NCBI RefSeq assembly: GCF_017744955.1 | Contig: NZ_JAGIAG010000002.1 | Location: 186,001-250,000 of the forward strand | Length of the DNA: 64,000 nucleotides | Direction of reading: 5' to 3' | Source: Dokdonella sp. | GTDB lineage: Bacteria > Pseudomonadota > Gammaproteobacteria > Xanthomonadales > Rhodanobacteraceae | Part shown: positions 9,056 through 18,113 of the stretch, one piece after another | Position numbering within the stretch: the first letter of the stretch is position 1 | How the letters are laid out: each line of letters begins with the position of its first letter | Position numbers and translations under genes: made by a program | Notes under the pieces: model-generated | Seen by the model: the letters and a program-made list of their open reading frames with translations, nothing else | What the model was told of the DNA's origin: nothing | Databases searched by the model: none

Positions 9056-10075
9056 ATGCGCCGCTGCGGTTGGATGATTGCCGCCTGCGCAATGCCGCTG
9101 CTCGCGGTCGCCGCGCCGCTGCCGCGCTTCCCGCCCGGCGCGGTCTGGAACCAGGACGTCAGCCGGGCGCCGCTGGCGCCGAATTCGGCATCGATGGTGG
9201 CTGCCCTGCAAGGCCTCGGCGGCTGGGGCAATGGCGATCTTTTCCAGATCGACTTTTCGATGTACGTGCTGCATGCGCAGCCCGGCGCACCGACGTTGCC
9301 GGTGGCCGGCGAAGGCAGCGGGCCGGATTGCGATTCGGGTTTCGCGTTTCCGTTGCCGCCCGGCGGCGCGCTCGAGGGCGAATCGGGCTATCAGTGCGCG
9401 TCCGGCGGCGACTGCCACCTGCTCGTCGTGCAGGGAACGACCTTGTACGAGTCCTACGCCACCGACGTGACCCCGACCGCGATCGATACCGAATGCGCGC
9501 TGCGCTGGGATCTGACCAAACGCTACCCGCGCAACGGCCGCGGCGAACAATGCACCAGCGCCGACGCAGCAGGCTTTCCGATCGCGCCGCTGCTGTTCAA
9601 TGCCGACGAGGTCGCCGCCGCGATGGCGGTCGAGGGCGACATCGGCCACGCGATCCGCTTCATCCTGCCCAATGCGCGCATCGCCGACGATCGTTACGTG
9701 CATCCGGCCACGCACGGCACGCGGGTGACCAGCGGTCCGCAGACGAGCGTGCCGTATGGCGTACGCATGCGCCTGCGCGCCGATTTCGACACGAGCGGCT
9801 ACAACGCCGCCGCCAAGGTTCTGCTGCGAACCATGCAGCGCTATGGCATCGTGCTCGCAGACGGCGGCAACATCGCGCTGACGGGCGAGAGCGATCGCTA
9901 CACGACGGCGAAATGGGCCGCGCTCGGCATCGACGAGCAGGTCTTCGTCGACGGCACTCCGGCGCCGCGCGTGACCGATTTCGAGGTCGTCGAAACCGGT
10001 CCGCGCCACGTCGTCACCTACGACTGCGTGCGCAATCCCGAGGATTTTCTCTTCATCGACGGGTACGACTACTGA
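9056..10075 (+). CDS. Exported protein of unknown function with C-terminal FIDGYDY tail
   Basis: A 339-residue protein with a Sec signal peptide (residues 1-20, ending AVAA before PLPRFPPGAVWNQDVS). The mature part contains VEGDIGHAIRFILPNARI and HATHG-like segments (HPATHGTRVTSG), then a C-terminal region with LLRTMQRYGIVLADGGN. This resembles secreted hypothetical proteins of Xanthomonadales and actinobacteria, but I cannot assign an activity. It ends in EDFLFIDGYDY, a divergent version of the IFxxGF(D/E) tail. AAGGAGGGG lies just before the start codon. A hairpin terminator follows. Confidence 0.75.
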   Translation: MRRCGWMIAACAMPLLAVAAPLPRFPPGAVWNQDVSRAPLAPNSASMVAALQGLGGWGNGDLFQIDFSMYVLHAQPGAPTLPVAGEGSGPDCDSGFAFPLPPGGALEGESGYQCASGGDCHLLVVQGTTLYESYATDVTPTAIDTECALRWDLTKRYPRNGRGEQCTSADAAGFPIAPLLFNADEVAAAMAVEGDIGHAIRFILPNARIADDRYVHPATHGTRVTSGPQTSVPYGVRMRLRADFDTSGYNAAAKVLLRTMQRYGIVLADGGNIALTGESDRYTTAKWAALGIDEQVFVDGTPAPRVTDFEVVETGPRHVVTYDCVRNPEDFLFIDGYDY

Positions 10076-10103
10076 GTCGCTCCTGCGAACGGATGACGGA
10101 ATC

Positions 10104-10130
10104 GCCTTGCAGCCGCGCTGCAAGGCGGCT
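10104..10130 (+). terminator. Probable intrinsic terminator between convergent genes
   Basis: GCCTTGCAGC (10104-10113) and GCTGCAAGGC (10117-10126) form a perfect 10-bp stem with a 3-base loop, followed on the plus strand by GGCTTT. It lies between the exported-protein gene and the convergent reductase gene. The T-run favours plus-strand use. Confidence 0.65.
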
Positions 10131-10135
10131 TTCCG

Positions 10136-10882
10136 TCAATAGTTCATGAAGTAGCCGCCATTGACCGGAATGTTGGCACCGGTAATGAAGCCGGCATCGT
10201 CGGCGGAAAGGAAATCGACCACGCGCGCGATTTCGTGCGGCTCGCCGAGACGTCCGACCGGAATGTCGGCGACGATCTGGTTGCGGATGTCCTCGGGCAC
10301 GGACATGACCATGGCGGTCTTGCAGTAGCCGGGCGAAACGCTGTTGACGGTGACGCCCTTGCGCGCGACTTCGCGTGCCAGTGCCATCGTGAAGCCGTGC
10401 ATGCCGGCCTTCGCGGCCGAGTAGTTGGTCTGGCCGAACTGGCCGGTCTGGCCGTTCACCGATGAGATGTTGACGATGCGGCCGAAGCCTTGCGCGGTCA
10501 TGCCGTCGACGACGTGCCGGCACATGTTGAACACGCCTTCGAGATTGACCTTGAGCACGTCGATCCATTGCTCCGGTGCCATCTTGCGCAAGCTCGTGTC
10601 GCGCGTGATGCCGGCCGCGTTGACCAGGATCGAGATGGGGCCGTGGTCCTTGGTGACGCGCTCGATGAGGGCGGCGCAGGCTTCGAAGTCGGCCACGTTG
10701 AGCGGTTCGAACGTGACGGAATCACCGAATTCGGCCATCTCCTGGCGAAAGGCGTCGACGCGTTCGCTGCGGCTGGCCAGATCGGCGGCGACGACGAAGC
10801 GCCCGGAACGGGCGAGGTATTTGCAAATTTCTGTGCCGAGTCCGCCGATTCCGCCGGTGACGACCGCGATACGCTTGCTCAT
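10136..10882 (-). CDS. Acetoacetyl-CoA reductase paralogue (PhaB/PhbB-like SDR)
   Basis: A 248-residue classical SDR with TGGIGGLGTEI (cofactor binding), NAAG, the active-site serine in VNISSVNGQ, and Y-SAAK. The PhaB-type signatures GITRDTSLRKM, NGQTGQFGQTNYSAAKAGMHG and VSPGYCKTAMV support NADPH-dependent reduction of acetoacetyl-CoA to (R)-3-hydroxybutyryl-CoA in polyhydroxybutyrate synthesis. The start at 10882 gives the standard MSKRIAVVTGG. It is closely similar to the reductase at 11825-12565, with phaR between them. A 3-oxoacyl-ACP reductase role cannot be excluded. Confidence 0.85.
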   Translation of the reverse strand: MSKRIAVVTGGIGGLGTEICKYLARSGRFVVAADLASRSERVDAFRQEMAEFGDSVTFEPLNVADFEACAALIERVTKDHGPISILVNAAGITRDTSLRKMAPEQWIDVLKVNLEGVFNMCRHVVDGMTAQGFGRIVNISSVNGQTGQFGQTNYSAAKAGMHGFTMALAREVARKGVTVNSVSPGYCKTAMVMSVPEDIRNQIVADIPVGRLGEPHEIARVVDFLSADDAGFITGANIPVNGGYFMNY

Positions 10883-11004
10883 CGATGACTTCCTGCTCGT
10901 GCGCTGCGGCAATCGGCGCAGCCGAAGTTTGCTGCGGCGCAGCGCGCGGGATGCTAGGAATGCGGCAGGAGGGTGTCAAGCCCCGAAAGGCACGGGGCGG
11001 AACA

Positions 11005-11508
11005 TCAAGGCTTGTTGGGGTCTTTCTTGGCCTTGGACGGATCGAACGTTCCGTTGCGCACGCTGTTCGCGGCGCTGTTCAGGAAGCCTTGCTGCAACGA
11101 CTTCCACAGATCCATGTTGCGCTCGGTCAGATCGTTCAACATCGACCAAGGCGTCTGTCCGAGCATGTTGCTGAGCTGGCTGCGGAACTGCTGCTGCTGG
11201 TCGAGGAAGATCTGCAGGCTGCGCTCGAGATAGCCGCCCATGAAGCCCTGCAGCGAATCTCCGTAGAAACGGATGATCTGCGACAGCAGCTTGGTGGTGA
11301 ACATCGGCTGGCCGCGTTCTTCGTACTCGGAGATGATCTGCAGCAGCACCGAGCGCGTCAGGTTCTCGCCGGTCTTGGCGTCGCGGACCTCGAACTCCTC
11401 GTCGTCCAGCACCAGCTGGCGGACTTCCTCCAACGTGATGTAGCTGGAGATTTCCGTGTCGTAGAGACGACGGTTCGGGTATTTCTTGATGATGCGGACG
11501 TCGGCCAT
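11005..11508 (-). CDS. phaR: Polyhydroxybutyrate synthesis regulator PhaR
   Basis: A 167-residue protein with the PHB/PHA accumulation regulator DNA-binding domain at the N-terminus (RIIKKYPNRRLYDTEISSYI, then LEEVRQLVLDDEEFEVRDAKTGE) and the following accumulation-regulator domain with amphipathic helices (LQIISEYEERG, QQQQFRSQLSN). PhaR proteins bind PHB granules and repress phasin and sometimes synthesis genes. The C-terminus is K/D/P-rich. It lies between two phaB-type reductases on the same strand, which fits a PHB locus, but no phaA or phaC is in the window. Confidence 0.92.
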   Translation of the reverse strand: MADVRIIKKYPNRRLYDTEISSYITLEEVRQLVLDDEEFEVRDAKTGENLTRSVLLQIISEYEERGQPMFTTKLLSQIIRFYGDSLQGFMGGYLERSLQIFLDQQQQFRSQLSNMLGQTPWSMLNDLTERNMDLWKSLQQGFLNSAANSVRNGTFDPSKAKKDPNKP

Positions 11509-11789
11509 TCCACAACGCTAACAGAATGTGCGGCGGCGCACCAGTTTCGGATGTTGCGCAGCAAATGAGGGCCGCGACGAAATGCTGCGGTGTGGCACGT
11601 GCGTCCAAGCGCGTGCGAGCGAGGCCGCGAGGAGTGCGCCGGGGGTTGCCTGGGGATGAATCGGGAACGTGGAGGGGCGCTCGGCGAAGGCGCTCGGCGG
11701 AATTTCGACAATCGCCTTTGATGCGCTCCTTGCCTCATCCACGGCGGGTCATGGATGGCGGTCCTTCCCGTGCCTCAGCCGAGGAGCGT

Positions 11790-11813
11790 GGCCGACGCCG
11801 GATGGCGTCGGCC
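11790..11813 (-). terminator. Hairpin downstream of the second phaB gene
   Basis: GGCCGACGCC (11790-11799) and GGCGTCGGCC (11804-11813) form a perfect 10-bp stem with a 4-base loop, 11 bases past the stop of the minus-strand reductase. There is no clear U-tract, so it may be a stabilising hairpin. The rest of the 11509-11824 gap shows no gene. Confidence 0.45.
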
Positions 11814-11824
11814 GAACGCGTGCA

Positions 11825-12565
11825 TCACCAACCCATGTACTGACCGCCGTTGATGGCGAGATTCGCGCCGGTGATCCAGTTCGCACGCTCGTCGGCGAAG
11901 AAGCCGACCGCATAGGCGATCTCGTCGGGTTCGCCGAGGCGGCCGAGCGGGATCTGCGCGACGATCTTCGCGCGCACGTCTTCCGGCACCGCCATCACCA
12001 TGTCGGTGCCGACATAGCCCGGCGAGACGGTGTTCACGGTGATGCCGAACTTGGCGTTCTCCTGCGCCAGCGAGATCGTGAAGCCGTGCATGCCGGCCTT
12101 CGCCGCGGCGTAGTTGGCCTGGCCGTACTGGCCCTTCTGGCCGTTGATCGAGCTGATCTGCACGATGCGGCCCCACTTGCGGTTGCGCATGCCGTCGATG
12201 ACCGGGCGGGTCACGTTGAAGCAGGAACCGAGATTGGTATTGATGACCTCGGCCCACTGGATCGGCGTCATCTTGTGGAAGGTCGTGTCGCGCGTGATGC
12301 CGGCGTTGTTGACCAGGATCTCGATCGGTCCGAGCTGGCTCTCGACCGCGCGGATCATCGACTCCGCCGTCGCCGCGTCGGCGACGTCGCCGGGTGCGAT
12401 CGCGAACTCGAAGCCGTCTTTGCGCTGCGCCTCCTGCCAGGCCACCGCCTTCGCCTCGTCGCGGTAGTTGGTGGCGACCTTGTGGCCGAGCTTGGCGAGA
12501 TGGCGGCAGATGGCCGTACCGATTCCGCCGGTACCGCCGGTGACCAGGGCGACGCGCGTCGTCAT
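11825..12565 (-). CDS. phbB: Acetoacetyl-CoA reductase
   Basis: A 246-residue NADPH-dependent SDR: VTGGTGGIGTAI (cofactor loop), NNAGITRDTTFHKMTP, VQISSINGQKGQYGQ, and the Y-AAAK active-site pair. These signatures are characteristic of PhaB/PhbB acetoacetyl-CoA reductases. The cofactor-binding region has an NYRDEAKA strand, typical for NADPH use. Of the two paralogues this is nearer to the canonical type. It precedes phaR on the same strand, with about 315 bases between them. Confidence 0.9.
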   Translation of the reverse strand: MTTRVALVTGGTGGIGTAICRHLAKLGHKVATNYRDEAKAVAWQEAQRKDGFEFAIAPGDVADAATAESMIRAVESQLGPIEILVNNAGITRDTTFHKMTPIQWAEVINTNLGSCFNVTRPVIDGMRNRKWGRIVQISSINGQKGQYGQANYAAAKAGMHGFTISLAQENAKFGITVNTVSPGYVGTDMVMAVPEDVRAKIVAQIPLGRLGEPDEIAYAVGFFADERANWITGANLAINGGQYMGW

Positions 12566-12633
12566 GACTCTTGCTCCTTACGTTTTCGTGGGGTGGGAAC
12601 GCGAGCGTGTTCGTTTCGATTGTGCCCGCAGCT

Positions 12634-13524
12634 TCAACAAACGTCCTTCCGCAGCGCCGCAAACGGCGCTGGTGCCGAAGGCGCGCACGGAATGCGGCCG
12701 GCATCGAATTCCTCAAGTGCGGCCGAGAGTAGGTCGCGCACGTTGCGCGCCGGCGGCAGCGGCTGGCCGAGGAATCGCAGGGCGGCACGCAGGGCCGGCA
12801 GTGGGTCGTCGCCGTCGACCGGCAGCGCCAGTTCGTGTTTGCTGAGCTTGCGCCCGTCGGCGCCGAGCGCGAGCGGCAGGTGCGCGTATTGCAGCCGCGG
12901 CAGATCGAGCAGGCGCTGCAACAGGATCTGTCGCGGCGTCGAATCGAGCAGGTCGGCGCCGCGCACGACCGCGGTGATGCCCTGGGCCGCGTCGTCGACG
13001 ACGACTGCGAGCTGGTAGGCGACCGTCTTCTCGACGCGCCAGACGACGAAGTCGCCGACTTCGCGGCGCAGATCCTGGCGCTGCTCGCCTTGCACGGCGT
13101 CGAGGAACGCGATCGATTCGTCCGGCACGCGCAGGCGCCAGGCCGGCGCGCGAGCCGGGTCCGGACGCGCAATGCAGTTCTGCGGATGGATGCCGCCGAA
13201 GGCGGCGAGATCGGCGCGGCTGCACCAGCACGGATAGACCTGGCCCGCGTCCTCGAGTCGCCGCAGCGCCGCCCGGTAGACCTCGTCACGTTCGCTCTGA
13301 TGGATCACCGGTCGATCCGAGTCGAAGCCGAACGCATGCAGCGTCGCCAGAATGTCGTCGGCCGCTCCGGGCACGACGCGTTCGCGGTCGAAGTCCTCGA
13401 TGCGCACCAGCCATTCGCCATTGTCAGCGCGCGCGAACAACCAGCTGCCCAGCGCGGCGACCAGCGAGCCGAAATGCAGGCGACCGCTCGGCGAGGGCGC
13501 GAAACGTCCGCGGTGGAAGGTCAT
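12634..13524 (-). CDS. gluQ: Glutamyl-Q tRNA(Asp) synthetase
   Basis: A 296-residue truncated glutamyl-tRNA synthetase that attaches glutamate to queuosine at position 34 of tRNA-Asp. It has the HIGH-type signature FAPSPSGRLHFGS (residues 8-20), RIEDFD, a zinc-site-like CWC pair (C99, C101) with C117, and the KMSKS-type KLSKHE. The anticodon-binding domain of true GluRS is absent, as expected. The start at 12634-13524 begins with MTFHRGRFAPSP; a start 11 codons upstream is possible. In many gammaproteobacteria gluQ follows dksA, but here dksA is 22 kb away. Confidence 0.93.
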   Translation of the reverse strand: MTFHRGRFAPSPSGRLHFGSLVAALGSWLFARADNGEWLVRIEDFDRERVVPGAADDILATLHAFGFDSDRPVIHQSERDEVYRAALRRLEDAGQVYPCWCSRADLAAFGGIHPQNCIARPDPARAPAWRLRVPDESIAFLDAVQGEQRQDLRREVGDFVVWRVEKTVAYQLAVVVDDAAQGITAVVRGADLLDSTPRQILLQRLLDLPRLQYAHLPLALGADGRKLSKHELALPVDGDDPLPALRAALRFLGQPLPPARNVRDLLSAALEEFDAGRIPCAPSAPAPFAALRKDVC

Positions 13525-13595
13525 GGATGCTGCATAGGGGTGCGGAACCTGCCGCATCGGGCGAGGTCCAAGCGGCGGCTCGTGATCGCTATTGA

Positions 13596-13622
13596 AACAG
13601 GATAGGCTTTAAAAAGCCTGTT
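13596..13622 (+). promoter_or_regulatory. Imperfect inverted repeat upstream of htpX
   Basis: AACAGG...GGCTTT and AAAGCC...TGTT surround a short A-rich centre about 90 bases before htpX. I looked for a heat-shock-type promoter (CTTGAA and CCCAT elements), but the available matches are wrongly spaced. Its role is unknown. Confidence 0.3.
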
Positions 13623-13710
13623 GGGGAACCCATCCATGGCGAGGCCGGAATGCCGCATGCGGCGACGTTCCGGCGGCGGGCCTATCGACCTATCGGAACC
13701 GAGGTAGACC

Positions 13711-14589
13711 ATGTTGCGCATCGTTCTTTTCGTCCTGACCAACCTGGCGGTGATGCTGCTGCTGACCATCGTGGTCAAGCTGACCGGCATCGACGTCTAC
13801 ACGCAGCGGGAAGGCGGGATCAACCTGCAGGGTCTGCTGATCATGTCCGCGGTGATGGGCATGGGCGGCTCGTTCATTTCGCTGGCGATGTCCAAGTGGA
13901 TGGCCAAGCGCTCGGTCGGCGCCGAGGTCATCACGCAGCCGCGCAACGAGAGCGAGGCGTGGCTGCTCGACACCGTGCGCCGCCAGGCCGAGAAGGCCGG
14001 CATCGGCATGCCCGAGGTGGCGATCTACGACGGGCCGGAGATGAACGCGTTCGCGACCGGCATGAGCAAGAACAATTCGCTGGTGGCGGTCAGCACCGGT
14101 TTGCTGCAGAGCATGAACCGCGCCGAGGTCGAGGCCGTGCTCGGCCACGAGATCAGCCACATCGCCAACGGCGACATGGTCACGATGACCCTGATCCAGG
14201 GTGTGCTGAACACCTTCGTGATCTTCTTCGCGCGTGTGCTCGGCACCCTCATCGACCGCGCCATCAGCGGCAACCGCGAGGGCGGCGGCGGTTTCGCCTA
14301 TTTCGGCATCGTCATCGTGCTGCAGATCGCACTGGGCTTCCTCGCCTCGCTGATCGTCATGTGGTTCTCGCGCTGGCGCGAGTTCCGTGCCGACGCCGGT
14401 GGCGCGCACCTGGCCGGCAAGCAGTCGATGATCGCGGCGCTGGAGCGCCTGGCCGGCAACCACGGCGAGAACACGCTGCCGAAGGCGATCCAGGCGTTCG
14501 GCATCTCCGGCGAGGGCGGCATCGCGCGCCTGCTGATGAGCCACCCGCCGATTCCGGAGCGCGTCGCCGCGCTGCGTGCGGCGGCCTGA
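13711..14589 (+). CDS. htpX: Inner-membrane zinc metalloprotease HtpX
   Basis: A 292-residue M48 peptidase that degrades damaged membrane proteins together with FtsH. Two N-terminal membrane helices (about residues 4-24 and 38-60) precede the HEISH zinc motif (H146, E147, H150). Two further hydrophobic segments follow (about 158-180 and 195-217), and a third zinc ligand is likely the glutamate in [12 protein letters not shown] context. Length and order match E. coli HtpX. It is monocistronic, ending at a large nested inverted repeat. Confidence 0.96.
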   Translation: MLRIVLFVLTNLAVMLLLTIVVKLTGIDVYTQREGGINLQGLLIMSAVMGMGGSFISLAMSKWMAKRSVGAEVITQPRNESEAWLLDTVRRQAEKAGIGMPEVAIYDGPEMNAFATGMSKNNSLVAVSTGLLQSMNRAEVEAVLGHEISHIANGDMVTMTLIQGVLNTFVIFFARVLGTLIDRAISGNREGGGGFAYFGIVIVLQIALGFLASLIVMWFSRWREFRADAGGAHLAGKQSMIAALERLAGNHGENTLPKAIQAFGISGEGGIARLLMSHPPIPERVAALRAAA

Positions 14590-14606
14590 TCGAAAAGCCT
14601 TTCGAC

Positions 14607-14682
14607 GCGGATCAAGGCGCATTCACGCGGATAGAGACTCGAGAATTCTCGGCTCTATCCGCTTTTTGTTGCCTTGATCCGC
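14607..14682. repeat. 76-bp nested inverted repeat between htpX and fimX; probable terminator
   Basis: Outer arms GCGGATCAAGGC (14607-14618) and GCCTTGATCCGC (14671-14682) match perfectly. Inner arms GCGGATAGAG (14627-14636) and CTCTATCCGC (14653-14662) also match perfectly; only the 8 bases between each pair differ. The loop contains the palindrome GAGAATTCTC. Each arm carries GCGGAT twice. On the plus strand the inner stem is followed by TTTTTG, making it a good htpX terminator. It lies 18 bases past the htpX stop and 38 bases from the stop of the convergent gene. Confidence 0.85.
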
Positions 14683-14719
14683 TTCCGGCTTTCGCCTTCC
14701 CCGGAGAAGCGCCCGCACG

Positions 14720-16795
14720 TCAAGCCGCGGCGCCGTGCGCCATCACCTTCTCGGGCTCCTGCAGGAAGTTGCCCTGCACGAAATTCACGCCGCAGCTGAA
14801 CAGGATCGACATGCTGGCGGCGTCCTCGACGAACTCCGCCACGGTCAGCTTGCCGGCGTGATGCGCCTGCTCGCAGATCTCCTTGATGCGTTCCTGGTTT
14901 TCCTTGTGCTTGGGCAGATCGGCCATGAAATTGCGGTCGATCTTCAAGTAGTGCGCCGGAATGTGCTTGAGCAGCTGGAAGGAGTTCAGGCCTGAGCCGA
15001 ACTGCTCGAGAGCGAAGCCGCAGCGCAGCTGTTCCAGGCCTTTGACGAAGGCGCGCGCCGGCTTCAGGCTGGTCACCACCTTGCTTTCGGGCATCTCGAA
15101 CACGAGCGAATCGGCGCGCTGGCGCGCGTTCTTCAACTGCTGCGCAATCCACGGCAGCAGGGTCGGATCTTCCAGCGACTGCGGCGTGAGCTTGATGAAG
15201 AACGTCGTGCGATGGCCGGCGCGCTCGCGCTCGGCGATCGCGCGGATCGCGGCGGCGATGACCCAGCGGTCGATCGCGGCGATCTTGCCGTGATGTTCGG
15301 CGACGGGCAGGAACTGGTTCGGCAGGATCTCGCCCTGCGGTCCGCGCATGCGCAGCAGGATTTCGTAGAAATCGCCGTCGGCGCCGTGCAGGCTGATGAT
15401 CGGCTGGTAATAGAGCACGAAGCCGTCTTCGGCGAGCGCGCGGTCGATCTGCTCGAGCCAGTGGCGCGACGTCGCCGCGGCGGCCTTGTCCTGCTCGGAA
15501 GGATCGACGATGCGCGCGCGGTTGCCGCCCGCGCCCTGCGCCTCGCGCAGGCTCGAATGGGCCAGGCCGAGCACGCTGTCGGCGTTCGCGTTGCGCTCGC
15601 CGATCAGGGCGCCGCCGACGCTGACGGTCAGACTGATCGACTGGCGGCCGACTTCGAAGATGCGTTCGCCGAACGCATTGCGCAGCTTTTCCGCCAGCGC
15701 CAGGGTCGCCGCGCTGTCGCGCTTGGTCACCAGCACACCGAACGTGTGATCGGCGATGCGGCCGGCGACGTCGGTTTCGCCGACGACGCGGCGCAGCAGG
15801 CCGCCCATGTCGCCGAGCAGCACGTCGGCGTTGCCGAGGCCGATCGTGTCGAGCACCTGCTTGAAGCCGTCCGGCTCGATCAGCAGCAGCGACTGGTCGT
15901 CGGCACCCTCGACGGCCGCGGCGGCGGCGCGCTCGATCTGCGCGAGCATGTGCTGGCGGTTGAACAGGTCGGTGATCAGATCCTTGGAGCGCAGCAGGTC
16001 CAGCTCCTGTTCCAGCACGCCGTCGGCGATCTGGCGGCGGAATGTGATCTGCTGGCACGGCTCGCCTTCGAAGCTCGCCTCGGCGAACTCCATCGTCGCA
16101 TCGAAGGTGGAGTCGTCGCCGCGCCGGGCCTTGAGGTTCAGCCGTTGCGGCGGCTTCTCGCCCTTCGACAGGCGCTTCAGCAGCGCCTTGAAGTCGTCGG
16201 CGTCCTGGGGCGCGATCAGGTCGAGGATCGACATGCCTTCGATGTCCTCGAAGCTGTCGTAGCCGAACATCTCGAGGTACGCGCGGTTGGCGCGCACGTG
16301 CATGCCCTCGTGCACGAAGGCGATCGGGTCGCGCGAGGAATCGAGCAGTGCCTCGCAGCGCCGCTCCGACTCGCGCAGCGACGCCTCGAGGCGGCGTACG
16401 CTGCGGCGCATCGTCAGCGCGTCGAATTCGCGCCGCACGATGGTCTGCACGAACTCCTGCGATTCGCGCAGCAGCACCGCGCGCGCGCCGTCGCGGAAGG
16501 CGGCGACGATCCTCTCGCGATCGAGCTCCTTGCCGCTGGCGATCAGCGCGACGTCGCGCCCGCCGCGTTCGACCAGGTCGCGTACCTGCGGCAGGGTCAA
16601 CTCGGTGCAGCCGAGGTCGACGATGACCAGGTCCGGCGTCTGCTGTTCCAGCGCGGCCTCGATCTGGACTTCGTTGGCGGCGCGCGCCGGGCGCACGGCG
16701 ATGCCGCCGTTGCGCAGCATGCTGATGATCTGCTCGGCGTCTTCGACCGAGTCGTCGACCAGCAGCAGTTTGAGGATGGAATCGGATCGGTTCAT
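14720..16795 (-). CDS. fimX: FimX-like degenerate GGDEF-EAL protein (REC-PAS-GGDEF-EAL)
   Basis: A 691-residue protein with a receiver-like domain (LLLVDDSVEDAEQI, about residues 8-125), a PAS domain (about 150-270), a GGDEF domain and an EAL domain. Both enzymatic motifs are degenerate: the GGDEF position reads ADHTF (D349), EAL reads EIL (E478), the metal-binding Asn is K535, and the DDFG motif is E597-Q598-F-G. The KIDRNFM lysine and final Q-G remain. This layout, length and pattern match FimX, a c-di-GMP-binding effector that controls type IV pilus assembly with PilZ and PilB. Catalysis is therefore unlikely. The start at 16795 gives MNRSDSILKLLLVDD. Confidence 0.82.
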   Translation of the reverse strand: MNRSDSILKLLLVDDSVEDAEQIISMLRNGGIAVRPARAANEVQIEAALEQQTPDLVIVDLGCTELTLPQVRDLVERGGRDVALIASGKELDRERIVAAFRDGARAVLLRESQEFVQTIVRREFDALTMRRSVRRLEASLRESERRCEALLDSSRDPIAFVHEGMHVRANRAYLEMFGYDSFEDIEGMSILDLIAPQDADDFKALLKRLSKGEKPPQRLNLKARRGDDSTFDATMEFAEASFEGEPCQQITFRRQIADGVLEQELDLLRSKDLITDLFNRQHMLAQIERAAAAAVEGADDQSLLLIEPDGFKQVLDTIGLGNADVLLGDMGGLLRRVVGETDVAGRIADHTFGVLVTKRDSAATLALAEKLRNAFGERIFEVGRQSISLTVSVGGALIGERNANADSVLGLAHSSLREAQGAGGNRARIVDPSEQDKAAAATSRHWLEQIDRALAEDGFVLYYQPIISLHGADGDFYEILLRMRGPQGEILPNQFLPVAEHHGKIAAIDRWVIAAAIRAIAERERAGHRTTFFIKLTPQSLEDPTLLPWIAQQLKNARQRADSLVFEMPESKVVTSLKPARAFVKGLEQLRCGFALEQFGSGLNSFQLLKHIPAHYLKIDRNFMADLPKHKENQERIKEICEQAHHAGKLTVAEFVEDAASMSILFSCGVNFVQGNFLQEPEKVMAHGAAA

Positions 16796-17023
16796 CGGGT
16801 TTGGGGGGCAGGGGCGGCGAGCGGGGTTTTGTGTCGAATCCTCCCGCCGGGGCGGTATCCGCCGTTCGCGCAAGAGCGTGCGAAGGCGAGGAGAACGCGG
16901 CAACGGGACGTCGGGCGGCGGAGCGAGCGTCGGCCCTTCGATGGCTTCGTTTCTACCGGATTCGCCGTGCGTTTTCCATCGACGCGTCGAATCCGCGTGA
17001 CGGGCTCGGGATTAGCGATGGAT

Positions 17024-18028
17024 TCACAGGGGAAGCTTCGACGGCGCCCCGGCGACCTCGCGCACCAGCTGCGGCACCAGATAGCCCGGCAGCCGCGCGC
17101 GCAGCGCTTCGACCAGGGCCAGTGCGCGCGCGTCGTCGACCTCGTAGTGCGCGGCGCCGGCGACGCGGTCGAGTTGATGCAGGTAGTACGGCAGCACCCC
17201 TGCCGCGAACAGCCGCTCGGACAGTGCCGCGAGCGCGTCGACGTCGTCATTGACCCGATGCAGCAGCACGGCCTGGTTGAGCAGGGTCGCGCCGGCCGCG
17301 CGCAGGGCGGTGCAGGCCGCGGCGACGGAATCGTCGATCTCGTGCGGATGGTTGGCGTGCAGCACGACGACCTTCTGCAGCGGCAGCGCCGCCAGCCAGT
17401 CCCGGAATTCCGTGTCGACGCGCTCGGGCAGCACGACCGGCAGGCGCGTGTGGATGCGCAGGCGACGGATGTGCGGGATCTGCGCCAGAGCGGCGCTCAG
17501 CTCGGCCAGCTTCGGCGTCGACAGCGACAACGGATCGCCGCCGGACAGGATCACCTCGGCGATCGAGGCATCCGCGCGCAGGTGCTCGACCGCGAGCTGC
17601 CAGCGGTTCGCCGCCGCGGTCTCCTCGGCGTACGGGAAATGCCGGCGGAAGCAGTACCGGCAATGCACGGCGCAGGAGCCGGTGGCGATCAGCAGGGCAC
17701 GGCCTTGGTACTTGTGCAGCACGCCGCTGGCCGCGCGCGCGCCGAGGTCGCCGACCGCGTCTTGCGTGAAGCCGGGCACGTCGCCCAGTTCGGCCGCCTG
17801 CGGCAGCACTTGCAGCAACAGCGGATCGGTCGCGTCGCCGCAGCGCATCTTGGCGGCGAAGCCGCGCGGCACGCGCAGGGGGAAGCCGGTGTCGCCGGAC
17901 GGCAACAGGTCCTGCGCATGCTCGACGAGATCGAGCAGGCGCAGCAGTTCGAGCGGGTCGGTGACGGCTTCGCGCCAGAGCTGCTGCCAGCGGCGCGGCT
18001 GCGCGGGCAGCGGCTTTGCAGGTATCAT
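17024..18028 (-). CDS. epmB: EF-P beta-lysylation protein EpmB (lysine 2,3-aminomutase family)
   Basis: A 334-residue radical-SAM/PLP enzyme converting (S)-alpha-lysine to (R)-beta-lysine, which EpmA then attaches to EF-P. The CxxxCxxC cluster is in SCAVHCRYCFRR (C119, C123, C126); ILSGGDPLSL, HTRLPVVLPERV and the C-terminal YYLHQLDRVAGAAHY are family hallmarks. It is shorter than clostridial aminomutases, as EpmB is. It is divergent from efp, 85 bases away, which supports the assignment. EpmA is not in the window. Confidence 0.94.
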   Translation of the reverse strand: MIPAKPLPAQPRRWQQLWREAVTDPLELLRLLDLVEHAQDLLPSGDTGFPLRVPRGFAAKMRCGDATDPLLLQVLPQAAELGDVPGFTQDAVGDLGARAASGVLHKYQGRALLIATGSCAVHCRYCFRRHFPYAEETAAANRWQLAVEHLRADASIAEVILSGGDPLSLSTPKLAELSAALAQIPHIRRLRIHTRLPVVLPERVDTEFRDWLAALPLQKVVVLHANHPHEIDDSVAAACTALRAAGATLLNQAVLLHRVNDDVDALAALSERLFAAGVLPYYLHQLDRVAGAAHYEVDDARALALVEALRARLPGYLVPQLVREVAGAPSKLPL

Positions 18029-18032
18029 ATCC

Positions 18033-18046
18033 GGCTAAGTTTAGCC
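18033..18046. promoter_or_regulatory. Palindrome in the epmB-efp divergent region
   Basis: GGCTAA and TTAGCC flank a GT centre, immediately upstream of the epmB start. Weak -10-like TAAGTT and TAAACT can be read on the two strands. The 85-base gap must hold both promoters; the palindrome could be shared control or chance. Confidence 0.3.
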
Positions 18047-18113
18047 TCCTGCGGGTTCTTCCGCGAAAGACCGGCTGTCGACGGCCGGACTTCAACCACA
18101 TTCGGAGCAACAT

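Noticed and set aside
13592..13633. Heat-shock (sigma-32) promoter before htpX
   Set aside because: TTGAAA and a CCAT element are present but about 30 bases apart, far beyond the usual spacing.
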